From assembly GCF_016741775.1 (NCBI RefSeq), contig NZ_JAERRK010000005.1, positions 124,001 to 188,000 on the forward strand: a stretch of DNA of 64,000 nucleotides, in the 5' to 3' direction. The stretch's first letter is position 1, and every line of letters begins with the position of its first letter. The position numbers were made by a program, and so were the translations under genes. Below the pieces are notes generated by a model. It had not been told where the DNA came from. It saw only the letters and a program-made list of their open reading frames with translations, and made no database searches. Origin of the DNA: Streptomyces actinomycinicus. GTDB taxonomy: Bacteria; Actinomycetota; Actinomycetes; Streptomycetales; Streptomycetaceae. Positions 41,413 to 49,562 of the stretch are shown here, in pieces.

Positions 41413-42156
41413 ATGGCCACGCTGGAGGAGCTGGGCCTCGCCGTGGCGCCCCGCGACCGTCCGCTGACGTATCCCGGTGCCTGGCCCGCCGACTCCGGGC
41501 TGCTGCACGGCGACCGGATGCTCCCGCTGGAGCGGCTGGTGTACGACGACCGGGTGCCGGTCCTCGCCATCGGCTCCAACGCCTGTCCCGGCCAGCTGCG
41601 GCACAAGATGACCGAGTTCGGCATCGACTCCCCGCTGCCGATGGTGCGGGCCCGGGTGACCGGGATCGACGTGGGCGTCTCGGCCCACGTGAGCCGCTTC
41701 GGCTACGTCTCCGCCTCGCCCGTGAGGTCCCCCCGCGCGTTACGTGAGCTGTTCGTCATCTGGCTCGACGCCCGGCAGCTGGACGTGATCGACGCCAGCG
41801 AGGGCGTGCCGCTGCCCCGCGGGAACTTCCACCGGGCGTGGGTGCCCGCGCCGGACGTCCTGATCGCACTGCCCGACGGTTCCGTGCTCCCGGGGGCGTA
41901 CGTGTACGTCAACCGGCACGGGGTGCTGCACAACGGTGCCCGCGCGCCGCGCCGGCATCCCGGGCAGCATGCCCTGCTGAGTGAACTCCTGGTGCGCTCC
42001 GCCTCGTTGCGGGAGTGGTTCGGCGGCACGCCGGAGGAGTTCTGTGCCCGGGCCCGTGCGTGCCCCGAGCTGTGCGCCCGGGGCACGCGGCTGTTCGCCG
42101 AGCGGAACTGGGTGACGGGTTCGGGCCTCGAACCGTACGCGGACGGCCGGCCGTAG
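41413..42156 (+). CDS. Conserved hypothetical protein, possibly GGCT/AIG2-like
   Basis: Protein of 247 residues starting two bases after the LacI stop, so probably co-transcribed with it. The stretch VPVLAIGSNACPGQLRHKM resembles the substrate loop (YGSNL) that opens gamma-glutamylcyclotransferase-like domains, and the later WLDARQLDVIDASEG resembles the acidic region of that fold. This is suggestive only. A 6-base stem (CCGTCA/TGACGG, 42172-42187) after the stop may help termination. Confidence 0.7.
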   Translation: MATLEELGLAVAPRDRPLTYPGAWPADSGLLHGDRMLPLERLVYDDRVPVLAIGSNACPGQLRHKMTEFGIDSPLPMVRARVTGIDVGVSAHVSRFGYVSASPVRSPRALRELFVIWLDARQLDVIDASEGVPLPRGNFHRAWVPAPDVLIALPDGSVLPGAYVYVNRHGVLHNGARAPRRHPGQHALLSELLVRSASLREWFGGTPEEFCARARACPELCARGTRLFAERNWVTGSGLEPYADGRP

Positions 42157-42201
42157 CCCGTGCGTGGCCCGCCGTCAGGGGTGACGGGCCGCGGGGCGCC
42201 G

Positions 42202-43500
42202 CTACTTCGCCGAGGCTGTCAGGTCGCCGCGCCGGGGCGTCGCGAAGCTCTCCAGGTCGGCCCGGGTCAGGCCGCTGAGCCGGGCCACCTCGGCGATGTC
42301 GAGGGCACCGCAGTCCAGGCCGCGCAGCAGGTAACCGCTGAGGGCCTTGGCGGTGGCGGGCTCGTCCATCACGTCGCCGCCGGCCCGGTTGGCGTACCTG
42401 GCGAGCCGGCCCGCGGCCTGCTCGAAGCCCTCGCGGTAGAAGGCGAAGACGGCCGCGTAGCGGGTGGGGATGTGGCCGGGGTGCATGTCCCAGCCCTGGT
42501 AGTAGGCGCGGGCCAGGGCGCGGCGGGTGAGGCCGTAGTGCAGGCGCCAGGCGTCGTGGACCTTCTCGGTCGGGCCGACCGGCAGGACGTTCGTGGAGCC
42601 GTCCGAGACCCGGACGCCGGTGCCCGCCGCGGCGACCTGCATGACCGCCTTGGCATGGTCGGCGGCCGGGTGGTCGCTGGCCTGGTAGGCGGCGGAGACG
42701 CCGAGGCAGGCGCTGTAGTCGAAGGTGCCGTAGTGCAGCCCGGTGGCGCGGCCCTCGGCGGCCTGGATCATGCGGGCGACGGCCGCGGTGCCGTCGGTGG
42801 CGAGGATGGACTGGCTGGTCTCGATCTGGATCTCGAAGCCGAGCCGGCCGGCGTCCAGACCGTGCACCTTCTCGAAGGCCTCCAGGAGCCGGACGAAGGC
42901 GCTGACCTGCTCGGGGTAGGTCACCTTCGGCAGCGTGAGCACCAGGCCGTCGGGCAGGCCGCCGGCCTCGATCAGACCGGTGAGGAAGACGTCGAGGGTG
43001 CGGATGCCCCGGTCGCGTACGGCGGCCTCCATGCACTTCGTGCGGATGCCCATGTAGGGCGCGGCGGTGCCGTTCGCGTAGGCCTCGGCGATCAGGCGGG
43101 CCGCGCGGGCCGCCGTGGCGTCCTCCTCGGCGTCGGGGCGCGGGCCGTAGCCGTCCTCGAAGTCGACCCGCAGGTCCTCGACGGGTTCGCGCTCCAGCTT
43201 GGCGCGGACGCGCGAGTGGACCGGCTCGGCCAGCTCCTCCGAGAGGCCCAGGACGGCCGCGAAGGAGGCGGCGTCGGGGGCGTGGGCGTCGAGGGCGGCG
43301 AGGGCCTGGTCGCCCCAGCTGCGGATGGTGTCGGCGCCGAAGGCGTCGCCGGGGACGTAGACGGTGTGGACGGGCTGCCGGGTGCCGGGGTCCCCGGGGT
43401 AGCGGCGCTCCAGCTCGGCGTCGACCGGTACGAGGGAGGCGCTGATCTCCTCGCTCACGGCGCCCGCGAGGCTCGTCGCCACCTTCTCCTGCTGACCCAT
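42202..43500 (-). CDS. DUF6986 / HpcH-HpaI aldolase-like protein
   Basis: Protein of 432 residues with a TIM-barrel aldolase/citrate-lyase look: DLRVDFEDGYGPRPDAEE (acidic metal-binding region), GFEIQIETSQSILATDG and GLHYGTFDYSACLGVSAA. Members are found in Streptomyces near purine and allantoin degradation genes, which is only a hint here because no such genes adjoin it. The substrate is unknown. ATG at 43500. A dyad TACGGA-N8-TCCGTA lies 26 bases upstream. Confidence 0.85.
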   Translation of the reverse strand: MGQQEKVATSLAGAVSEEISASLVPVDAELERRYPGDPGTRQPVHTVYVPGDAFGADTIRSWGDQALAALDAHAPDAASFAAVLGLSEELAEPVHSRVRAKLEREPVEDLRVDFEDGYGPRPDAEEDATAARAARLIAEAYANGTAAPYMGIRTKCMEAAVRDRGIRTLDVFLTGLIEAGGLPDGLVLTLPKVTYPEQVSAFVRLLEAFEKVHGLDAGRLGFEIQIETSQSILATDGTAAVARMIQAAEGRATGLHYGTFDYSACLGVSAAYQASDHPAADHAKAVMQVAAAGTGVRVSDGSTNVLPVGPTEKVHDAWRLHYGLTRRALARAYYQGWDMHPGHIPTRYAAVFAFYREGFEQAAGRLARYANRAGGDVMDEPATAKALSGYLLRGLDCGALDIAEVARLSGLTRADLESFATPRRGDLTASAK

Positions 43501-43525
43501 CCCACACCCTCCAAGCTTTCCGCTC

Positions 43526-43545
43526 TACGGAATCAACAATCCGTA
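43526..43545. promoter_or_regulatory. Dyad before the DUF6986 gene
   Basis: TACGGA (43526-43531) and TCCGTA (43540-43545) flank ATCAACAA. The dyad ends in an A+T-rich stretch (TATAGTGAAGTTATC) that stands out against the background. Position suits a repressor or activator of the DUF6986 gene (start 43500). Confidence 0.45.
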
Positions 43546-43711
43546 TAGTGAAGTTATCTGCCAACCTTCCCGCTGGTCAACACCGCATTCCGTACGCTCC
43601 ACCCCGCCATCTCGGCACGTTCACGTGCACCTGGGACCGTGGGAACCGCACCGTTCCACCGCACAGCGCCTCAGCAACGACTCGCCGGAAGCCCTCGCAG
43701 AAGGAGCACCC

Positions 43712-44614
43712 GTGCCGATCCTCAGCCGAGTCACGCGCCGCATGGGCCTGAAGACCGCGTTGGCCGCCACGATCTCCGTACCCCTGTCCAGTACAGCACT
43801 GTCCGCCGGCCCCGCCCCGGCGGGCGGGCACTTCGGCGGTCCGCTCCGGGTCATGTCGTTCAACCTCCGCTACGCCTCCGCCGCCGAACCCAACAGCTGG
43901 GCCGCCCGCCGCCCCGTGATGTGCGCCCTGCTGCGCCAGGAACGCCTCCACGTCATCGGCACACAGGAGGGCCTCTACCAGCAGCTGCGCGACATCGAGG
44001 CCGGTCTCGGCGCCCCCTACGACTGGATCGGCACCGGCCGTGCGGGCGGCAGCCGCAGCGAGTTCACGGCGGTCTTCTACGACACCCGGCGGCTCGCCCC
44101 GCAGGAGTACGACCACTTCTGGCTCTCCGACACACCGGACGTGATCGGGTCCAACACCTGGGGCGGCAGCTGCGTCCGGATGGTGACCTGGATCCGGTTC
44201 CGGGACCTGGACGGCGGCGGGGAGTTCTACGTCCTGAACACCCACCTCGACAACCGCAGCCGGAAGGCACGCGCGCATGCCGCCGCACTGATCGCGCAGC
44301 GCGTCTGGGGACTCGACCGCACGCTCCCGCTCCTCGTCACCGGCGACTTCAACGTCCCCGCCCACAAGAAGCCGGTCTACGACACGATGCTGGGCGCCGG
44401 CCTGGTCGACACGTGGGAGACCGCGGCGGAGCGCAGCAAGCTCTACGCGACCTTCCACGGCTACCAGCCGCTCACGCCCGACGGCGACCGCATCGACTGG
44501 ATCCTCGCCACCCCCGGTGTCACGGTGCACCGGGCCTCGGTCAACACCTTCTCGGCGGACGGCCAGTTCCCCAGCGACCACCTGCCCGTGCAGGCTTCCC
44601 TGACGCTGGGATGA
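43712..44614 (+). CDS. Secreted endonuclease/exonuclease/phosphatase family protein
   Basis: Protein of 300 residues. An N-terminal export signal ([19 protein letters not shown]) is followed by an EEP domain: [21 protein letters not shown] (Glu ligand), [24 protein letters not shown] and SDHLPV, all catalytic blocks present. Could be a nuclease, phosphatase or phosphodiesterase acting outside the membrane. GTG at 43712 with AAGGAG seven bases upstream. Followed by a strong terminator. Confidence 0.9.
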   Translation: MPILSRVTRRMGLKTALAATISVPLSSTALSAGPAPAGGHFGGPLRVMSFNLRYASAAEPNSWAARRPVMCALLRQERLHVIGTQEGLYQQLRDIEAGLGAPYDWIGTGRAGGSRSEFTAVFYDTRRLAPQEYDHFWLSDTPDVIGSNTWGGSCVRMVTWIRFRDLDGGGEFYVLNTHLDNRSRKARAHAAALIAQRVWGLDRTLPLLVTGDFNVPAHKKPVYDTMLGAGLVDTWETAAERSKLYATFHGYQPLTPDGDRIDWILATPGVTVHRASVNTFSADGQFPSDHLPVQASLTLG

Positions 44615-44615
44615 G

Positions 44616-44654
44616 CCGAGGCCCCGGTGACCGCATCGGTCACCGGGGCCTCGG
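44616..44654. terminator. Terminator between the EEP and etfA genes
   Basis: A 17-base near-perfect stem (left arm CCGAGGCCCCGGTGACC, loop GCATC) fills the convergent gap. It should stop transcription from both sides. Confidence 0.9.
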
Positions 44655-44672
44655 GTGCGCCCTGGGCGGGAC

Positions 44673-45635
44673 TCAGCCCTTGCGGGTCTTGATCTCGTCG
44701 GTCAGCTGCGGCACGACGTCGAACAGGTCGCCGACCACACCGAAGTCGACCAGCTCGAAGATCGGGGCCTCGGCGTCCTTGTTGACGGCCACGATGGTCT
44801 TCGAGGTCTGCATACCGGCGCGGTGCTGGATCGCGCCGGAGATGCCGTTGGCGATGTACAGCTGCGGCGAGACCGACTTGCCGGTCTGGCCGACCTGGTT
44901 GGTGTGCGGGTACCAGCCGGCGTCCACGGCGGCACGCGAGGCACCGACGGCCGCACCGAGCTGGTCGGCGAGGGCCTCGATGATCGAGAAGTTCTCGGCG
45001 CCGTTCACACCGCGGCCACCGGAGACCACGATCGCGGCCTCGGTCAGCTCCGGGCGGCCCGTCGACTCACGCGGCGTACGACCGGTGATCTTGGTGCCGG
45101 TGGCCTGGCCGGAGAAGGTGACGGCGAGGGCCTCGACCGCACCGGCGGCCGGGGCCGCCTCCACGGCTGCCGAGTTCGGCTTGACCGTGATGACCGGGGT
45201 GCCCTTGATGACCCGGGACTTGGTGGTGAAGGACGCGGCGAACACCGACTGGGTGGCCACCGGGCCCTCGTCGCCGGCCTCGAGGTCGACGGCGTCGGTG
45301 ATGATGCCGGAGCCGATGCGCAGCGCCAGACGGGCGGCGATCTCCTTGCCCTCGGCGGAGGACGGGACCAGCACGGCGGCCGGGGAGACGGCCTCGTGGG
45401 CGGCCTGCAGGGCGTCCACCTTCGGCACGACCAGGTACTCGGCGTACTCGGACGCGTCGTGGGTGAGGACCTTCACGGCGCCGTGCTCGGCGAGCGTGGC
45501 GGCGGTGTCGGCGGCGCCGTTGCCGAGGGCGACGGCGACGGGCTCGCCGATGCGGCGGGCCAGGGTCAGCAGCTCCAGGGTGGGCTTGCGGACGGCGCCG
45601 TCCACGTGGTCGACGTAGACGAGGACTTCAGCCAT
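44673..45635 (-). CDS. etfA: Electron transfer flavoprotein alpha subunit
   Basis: Protein of 320 residues (FixB/EtfA). The C-terminal FAD domain is clear: [59 protein letters not shown]. The N-terminal half is the alpha-domain that pairs with EtfB. The complex carries electrons from acyl-CoA and other dehydrogenases to the quinone pool. Downstream of etfB by 54 bases; same operon. Confidence 0.97.
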   Translation of the reverse strand: MAEVLVYVDHVDGAVRKPTLELLTLARRIGEPVAVALGNGAADTAATLAEHGAVKVLTHDASEYAEYLVVPKVDALQAAHEAVSPAAVLVPSSAEGKEIAARLALRIGSGIITDAVDLEAGDEGPVATQSVFAASFTTKSRVIKGTPVITVKPNSAAVEAAPAAGAVEALAVTFSGQATGTKITGRTPRESTGRPELTEAAIVVSGGRGVNGAENFSIIEALADQLGAAVGASRAAVDAGWYPHTNQVGQTGKSVSPQLYIANGISGAIQHRAGMQTSKTIVAVNKDAEAPIFELVDFGVVGDLFDVVPQLTDEIKTRKG

Positions 45636-45689
45636 GGGATTGCTCTCCTGCGTAACGAAGTTGAGGGGCGGTCAGCGGGTGGCGGGCCC

Positions 45690-46475
45690 TTAGATGAACT
45701 TCTGGCCCGCGAGGAACTCAGCGAGCTGCTTGCCGCCCTCGCCCTCGTCCTTGACGATGGTGCCGGCCGTACGGGCCGGACGCTCGGTCGCGGTCTCGAC
45801 CTTGGTGAACGCGCCGTCCAGACCGACCTCTTCGGCCTCGATGTCCAGGTCGGACAGGTCCCAGGACTCCACCGGCTTCTTCTTGGCCGCCATGATGCCC
45901 TTGAAGGACGGGTAGCGGGCCTCGCCGGACTGGTCGGTCACGGAGACGACCGCCGGGAGCGAGGCCTCGAGCTGCTCCGAGGCCGCGTCGCCGTCGCGGC
46001 GGCCCTTGACGGTGCCGTCCTCGACCGAGACCTCGGAGAGCAGGGTGACCTGCGGAACGCCCAGGCGCTCGGCGACCAGGGCGGGAACGACGCCCATGGT
46101 GCCGTCGGTGGAGGCCATGCCGGAGATGACCAGGTCGTAACCGGCCTTCTCGATGGCCTTGGCCAGCACCAGGGAGGTGCCGATGGCGTCGGTGCCGTGC
46201 AGGTCGTCGTCCTCGACGTGGATGGCCTTGTCGGCACCCATCGAGAGGGCCTTGCGGAGCGCGTCCTTGGCGTCCTCGGGGCCGATGGTCAGCACGGTGA
46301 CCTCGGCGTCGTCCGCGTTCTCCGAGATCTGCAGCGCCTGCTCGACCGCGTACTCGTCCAGCTCGGAGAGCAGACCGTCCACGTCGTCGCGGTCGACGGT
46401 CAGGTCATCGGCGAAGTGCCGGTCGCCAGTGGCGTCGGGCACGTACTTCACAGTGACAACGATCCTCAAGCTCAC
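45690..46475 (-). CDS. etfB: Electron transfer flavoprotein beta subunit
   Basis: Protein of 261 residues (FixA/EtfB): VTVKYVPDATGDRHFADDL, DEYAVEQALQI, VTVLTIGPEDAKDALRKALSMGADKA, VISGMASTDGTMG and the C-terminal SWDLSDLDIEAEEVGL. It binds AMP and interacts with partner dehydrogenases. First gene of the etfBA operon, with a dyad-containing leader. Confidence 0.97.
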   Translation of the reverse strand: MSLRIVVTVKYVPDATGDRHFADDLTVDRDDVDGLLSELDEYAVEQALQISENADDAEVTVLTIGPEDAKDALRKALSMGADKAIHVEDDDLHGTDAIGTSLVLAKAIEKAGYDLVISGMASTDGTMGVVPALVAERLGVPQVTLLSEVSVEDGTVKGRRDGDAASEQLEASLPAVVSVTDQSGEARYPSFKGIMAAKKKPVESWDLSDLDIEAEEVGLDGAFTKVETATERPARTAGTIVKDEGEGGKQLAEFLAGQKFI

Positions 46476-46582
46476 GCCGGCTCTCCTACTGCATCGTCAT
46501 TTCGGGCTGCCTCTTGGAGGCAGCATAGGCGCCTCAAGCGGCCGATCCCGGTCGGGGCGTCGGCGCGCTCCGACCGAAATAT

Positions 46583-46630
46583 TACTCGCCAGTACACCCA
46601 GTTCCTGCCCGCTAAGCAAGCGCTTTGAAC
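46583..46630. promoter_or_regulatory. Candidate regulator sites upstream of etfBA
   Basis: TACTCGCCAGTA (46583-46594, arms TACT/AGTA) and AAGCAAGCGCTTTGAA (core palindrome AAGCGCTT at 46618-46625) lie 107-155 bases upstream of etfB. Both resemble TetR-type sites seen before fatty-acid and acyl-CoA genes, but I recall these only in general form. The divergence from any other gene (next gene starts at 46692 and points the same way) ties them to etfBA. Confidence 0.35.
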
Positions 46631-46691
46631 TGTGACCTTCGCAACGCAGCGTAACCGGAATCCGACGGCACCGCAGGGGCGGGAGCCGTGA

Positions 46692-47201
46692 TCAATCCCG
46701 CAGGCCGGTGAAGCGGCCCTGGTGGTACAGGAGCGGGCGGCCGGCGCCCGCGGGGTCACCGGCGACGACCTCGGCGAGCACGATCCGGTGATCACCCGCC
46801 GGGACGCGCGCGACGACCCGGCACACCAGCCAGGCGAGCACGTCGTCCAGCACCGGTACGCCTTCCGGGCCCTCCCGCCAGGAGGTGGGCGCACCGAAGC
46901 GGTCGGCGCCGCTGCGGGCGAACGTGGCGGCCAGCTCGCTCTGGTGCTCACCTAGCAGGTGCACGCCCACGTGGCCGGCCTCGGCCATCGTGGGCCAGCT
47001 GGAGGCGCCCGTGCCGATGCCGAAGGAGACCAGGGGCGGCTCGGCGGAGACGGAGGTCAGGGAGGTCGCGGTGAAGCCGGCCGGGCCGGAGGCGCCGCGT
47101 GCGGTGATCACCGCGACACCGGCGGCGTGCCGGCGGAAGGTGGAGCGGAGCAGATCGGGGGAGGCGAGCCGAGGGGTGCCGAGGCGGGACGTGGCCGTCA
47201 T
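46692..47201 (-). CDS. Flavin reductase family protein (FMN-binding split barrel)
   Basis: Protein of 169 residues: LLRSTFRRHAAGVAVITARG, GFTATSLTSVSAEPPLVSFG, VHLLGEHQSELAATFAR and a C-terminal PLLYHQGRFTGL, matching the reductase partner of two-component flavin monooxygenases. It supplies FMNH2. A short leader peptide gene with a Cys-rich end lies 44 bases upstream, pointing to control by cysteine or sulfur status, as for alkanesulfonate-type systems. The oxygenase partner is not in the window. Confidence 0.9.
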   Translation of the reverse strand: MTATSRLGTPRLASPDLLRSTFRRHAAGVAVITARGASGPAGFTATSLTSVSAEPPLVSFGIGTGASSWPTMAEAGHVGVHLLGEHQSELAATFARSGADRFGAPTSWREGPEGVPVLDDVLAWLVCRVVARVPAGDHRIVLAEVVAGDPAGAGRPLLYHQGRFTGLRD

Positions 47202-47245
47202 GAAGTTGTCCTTCTGCGCGGGATGAGGGGCGGTTCCGGAGCTGC

Positions 47246-47326
47246 TCAGCAGCCGGGACAGCGGGCGCTCGCGGTGCGGGCCAGGTCGACATGGACCCGC
47301 CCGTGGAGAAGGAGTTCGGTCGGCAC
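47246..47326 (-). CDS. Putative cysteine-rich leader peptide
   Basis: Small frame of about 26 codons ending GRVHVDLARTASARCPGC and stop. The pattern H/R-x-D-L-x-R-x-x-S-A-x-C near the C-terminus is the hallmark of the putative leader peptides that precede sulfur-assimilation and flavin-dependent genes in actinobacteria. It ends 44 bases before the flavin reductase start on the same strand. The start is uncertain: GTG at 47326 or a GTG at 47356; neither has a strong ribosome site. If translated, Cys codons near the end could sense cysteinyl-tRNA. Confidence 0.6.
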   Translation of the reverse strand: MPTELLLHGRVHVDLARTASARCPGC

Positions 47327-47409
47327 AAGGTCAGGCTGACGATAGGTGGCGCGCACAGTCAAGTGCGTTCCGGGATCTGGGAGCTGTCTCACCGTGCCCT
47401 GAAGCCCCG

Positions 47410-47715
47410 TCACACCGCCTCGCCCAGGGCCGCGATGACGTCCGCCCTGCGCGGCTGTCCGACGGCACGCCTGACCACGCGGCCGCCGGCGTCCAGGACC
47501 AGCACGGTGGGCGTCTTCAGGATCTCCAGTTCGCGCACGAGGTCCAGGTGGGCCTCGGCGTCGATCTCGATGTGCGCCACGCCCGGGACCATCGCGGCGA
47601 CCTCGCCGAGCACGCGCCGGGTGGCCCGGCAGGGGGCGCAGAAGGCGCTGGAGAACTGCACGAGCGTGGCCCGCTCCCCCAGTTCGCCGCCGAGTTCGGT
47701 CACTCCGAGCCGCAT
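47410..47715 (-). CDS. Thioredoxin-family protein
   Basis: Protein of 101 residues with the thioredoxin fold and active site FSSAFCAPCRATR (CAPC in place of CGPC), then EIDAEAHLDLVRELEILKTPTVLVLD with the cis-Pro after Thr. Disulfide exchange in the cytosol. ATG at 47715. Upstream of the leader peptide and flavin reductase on the same strand, so all may belong to a redox or sulfur set. Confidence 0.9.
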   Translation of the reverse strand: MRLGVTELGGELGERATLVQFSSAFCAPCRATRRVLGEVAAMVPGVAHIEIDAEAHLDLVRELEILKTPTVLVLDAGGRVVRRAVGQPRRADVIAALGEAV

Positions 47716-48110
47716 TCCGTCCTCGCGCCCGCGCACCCGCACTCTCCCGTTCCGCCGCCCTGCGGCACTCCATGGACGCCCGCCGTCGCGAGCAGGACAT
47801 CGACGCAAGCGTTCACGTGGCGGCAAAGATTCCCGCCGCCGACGACTCGGAGGGGTCGCAGGACTCGGACGGTCCGGACGACTCGGCGACTCAGGCGAGG
47901 GGGAGACGGGGAGAGAGGAGACGGCGAGGAGACCGCGAGAGGAGCCGGAATGTAGGCCGACGTGACGAGGATCTCGCCGCCGCGGGGCACCAGGGCTGGC
48001 TCCCCGTCCGTTCTTGGGGCACGATCTGCGAGACGCCGTAAACCTACGGCTGCGTAACTTTCCCGCCGGGAGCCCTTTCCCGAGCAGAGCAGAAAGGGTC
48101 CGTTCCGCCC
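47716..48110. other. 395-base gap with purine-rich tract
   Basis: No gene seen. It contains a run of GGACTCGG/GACGACTCGG-like short repeats (47845-47895), then a purine-rich tract of about 50 bases (47896-47950), and ends in the leader of the acyltransferase gene. Frames across it give Arg/Asp-rich low-complexity products. Confidence 0.5.
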
Positions 48111-48839
48111 ATGGCAGAACTGGTCTACCGTCCCGTCGTCGGTCTCGCCAAGACGTTGTTCAAGGTCTGGGATCTGAAGATCGACTGTCAGGGCTCGGAG
48201 AACATCCCGCGCACGGGCGGCGCCGTGCTGGTGAGCAACCACATCAGCTACCTGGACTTCATCTTCAACGGCCTGGCCGCGCTCCCGCAGAAGCGCCTGG
48301 TGCGCTTCATGGCGAAGGAGTCCGTCTTCCGGCACAAGGTCTCCGGTCCGCTGATGCGCGGCATGAAGCACATCCCGGTGGACCGCAATCAGGGCGAGGC
48401 CGCCTACGCGCACGCGCTGGACTCGCTGCGCTCCGGCGAGGTCATCGGGGTGTTCCCGGAGGCGACGATCTCGCAGTCCTTCACCCTGAAGAGCTTCAAG
48501 TCCGGTGCGGCCCGACTGGCCCAGGAGGCCGGCGTCCCGCTGGTGCCGATGGCCGTGTGGGGCACCCAGCGGCTGTGGACGAAGGGGCACCCGCGCAACT
48601 TCAAGCGCAGCCACCTGCCGGTCACCATCCGCGTCGGCGAGCCGGTGGAGGCCCCCCGCGACCAGTACGCGGGCGCCATCACCCGACGCCTGCGCGAGCG
48701 CGTCCAGGAACTCCTGGACGCCGCCCAGCGCGCCTACCCCGGCCGCCCCAAGGGCCCGGAGGACTCGTGGTGGCTGCCGACCCACCTGGGCGGCACGGCG
48801 CCCACGGTCGAGCAGCTGCGAGCCGCCGAGGTGGGCTGA
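48111..48839 (+). CDS. 1-acyl-sn-glycerol-3-phosphate acyltransferase (PlsC family)
   Basis: Protein of 242 residues with acyltransferase block I VSNHISYLDF (NHxxxxD), block II region RFMAKESVFRHK, block III VFPEATISQSF and block IV VPLVPMAVWGTQ. It would transfer an acyl chain to lysophosphatidate at the inner membrane. The C-terminal LRERVQELLDAAQRAYPGRP tail is common in actinobacterial members. ATG at 48111. Confidence 0.92.
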   Translation: MAELVYRPVVGLAKTLFKVWDLKIDCQGSENIPRTGGAVLVSNHISYLDFIFNGLAALPQKRLVRFMAKESVFRHKVSGPLMRGMKHIPVDRNQGEAAYAHALDSLRSGEVIGVFPEATISQSFTLKSFKSGAARLAQEAGVPLVPMAVWGTQRLWTKGHPRNFKRSHLPVTIRVGEPVEAPRDQYAGAITRRLRERVQELLDAAQRAYPGRPKGPEDSWWLPTHLGGTAPTVEQLRAAEVG

Positions 48840-48893
48840 GCGGGCTGAGGGTGCGGCCGGTCACGCGTTCGTGGCCCTCGCTCCCGCATCGCC

Positions 48894-49484
48894 TCACAGG
48901 CTGCCGGGGAGCGTCTTCCACAGGGCGGGCCGGTCGGGAGCCGACCGCAGCGCGGCGAGGACGGCCGGGTGCGGTGCCGCGTACAGGGCCGGATAGTCCC
49001 GCTCACCCGACGCGGGGTCCGGGACCCAGGCCAGCCGCTCGCCGTCCAGCGAGAACCGGGCGTCGACACCCGGCTTGTTCCCGCGGGGGTCCTGCCGGTG
49101 CCACGCGCCGTTGAAGCGGACCGCGACCAGGCCGTGGACCATGTGGCCGCCCCCTTCGCCGGTCAGGCGCTGGTAGCACAGGGCGGTCGGGATGTCCTCG
49201 GCCCGCAGCAGGGCGGCGAGGGCATGGGCCTTGGCGTGGCAGATGCCGGTGCCCAGCCGCAGCACGTCGGAGGCGCGCCAGGTGACCCGGAGTTCGCCGG
49301 AGTCCTCGGAGTGCGGGATGGTGTCCCGTACGAATGCGTAGGCGGTGCGCGCATACTCATACGAGTCGGCGGCATCCACGGCCAGGCGCGCTGCCGTCTC
49401 CCGCACCACCGGGTGGTGATGATCGATGACCTCGTCCGCGATCAGATAAGCGGACAGATCGTCCGTGTTCTGGATCAGCTCCAT
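48894..49484 (-). CDS. Transglutaminase-like domain protein
   Basis: Protein of 196 residues with the papain-like transglutaminase core: TGICHAKAHALAALLR (catalytic Cys), GGHMVHGLVAV (His) and WHRQDPRGNK (Asp). Such cytosolic proteins are predicted cysteine peptidases or amidases. The ATG at 49484 begins MELIQNTDDLSAYL, which matches relatives; a GTG 27 bases upstream is possible, and neither has a strong ribosome site. Confidence 0.88.
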   Translation of the reverse strand: MELIQNTDDLSAYLIADEVIDHHHPVVRETAARLAVDAADSYEYARTAYAFVRDTIPHSEDSGELRVTWRASDVLRLGTGICHAKAHALAALLRAEDIPTALCYQRLTGEGGGHMVHGLVAVRFNGAWHRQDPRGNKPGVDARFSLDGERLAWVPDPASGERDYPALYAAPHPAVLAALRSAPDRPALWKTLPGSL

Positions 49485-49562
49485 GCCCGCAGAGCATAGA
49501 AATGCGATCACCCGACCGTCAATGACTTTTCAGGTGACCGCATATCCATGCAATGTGTGGGG

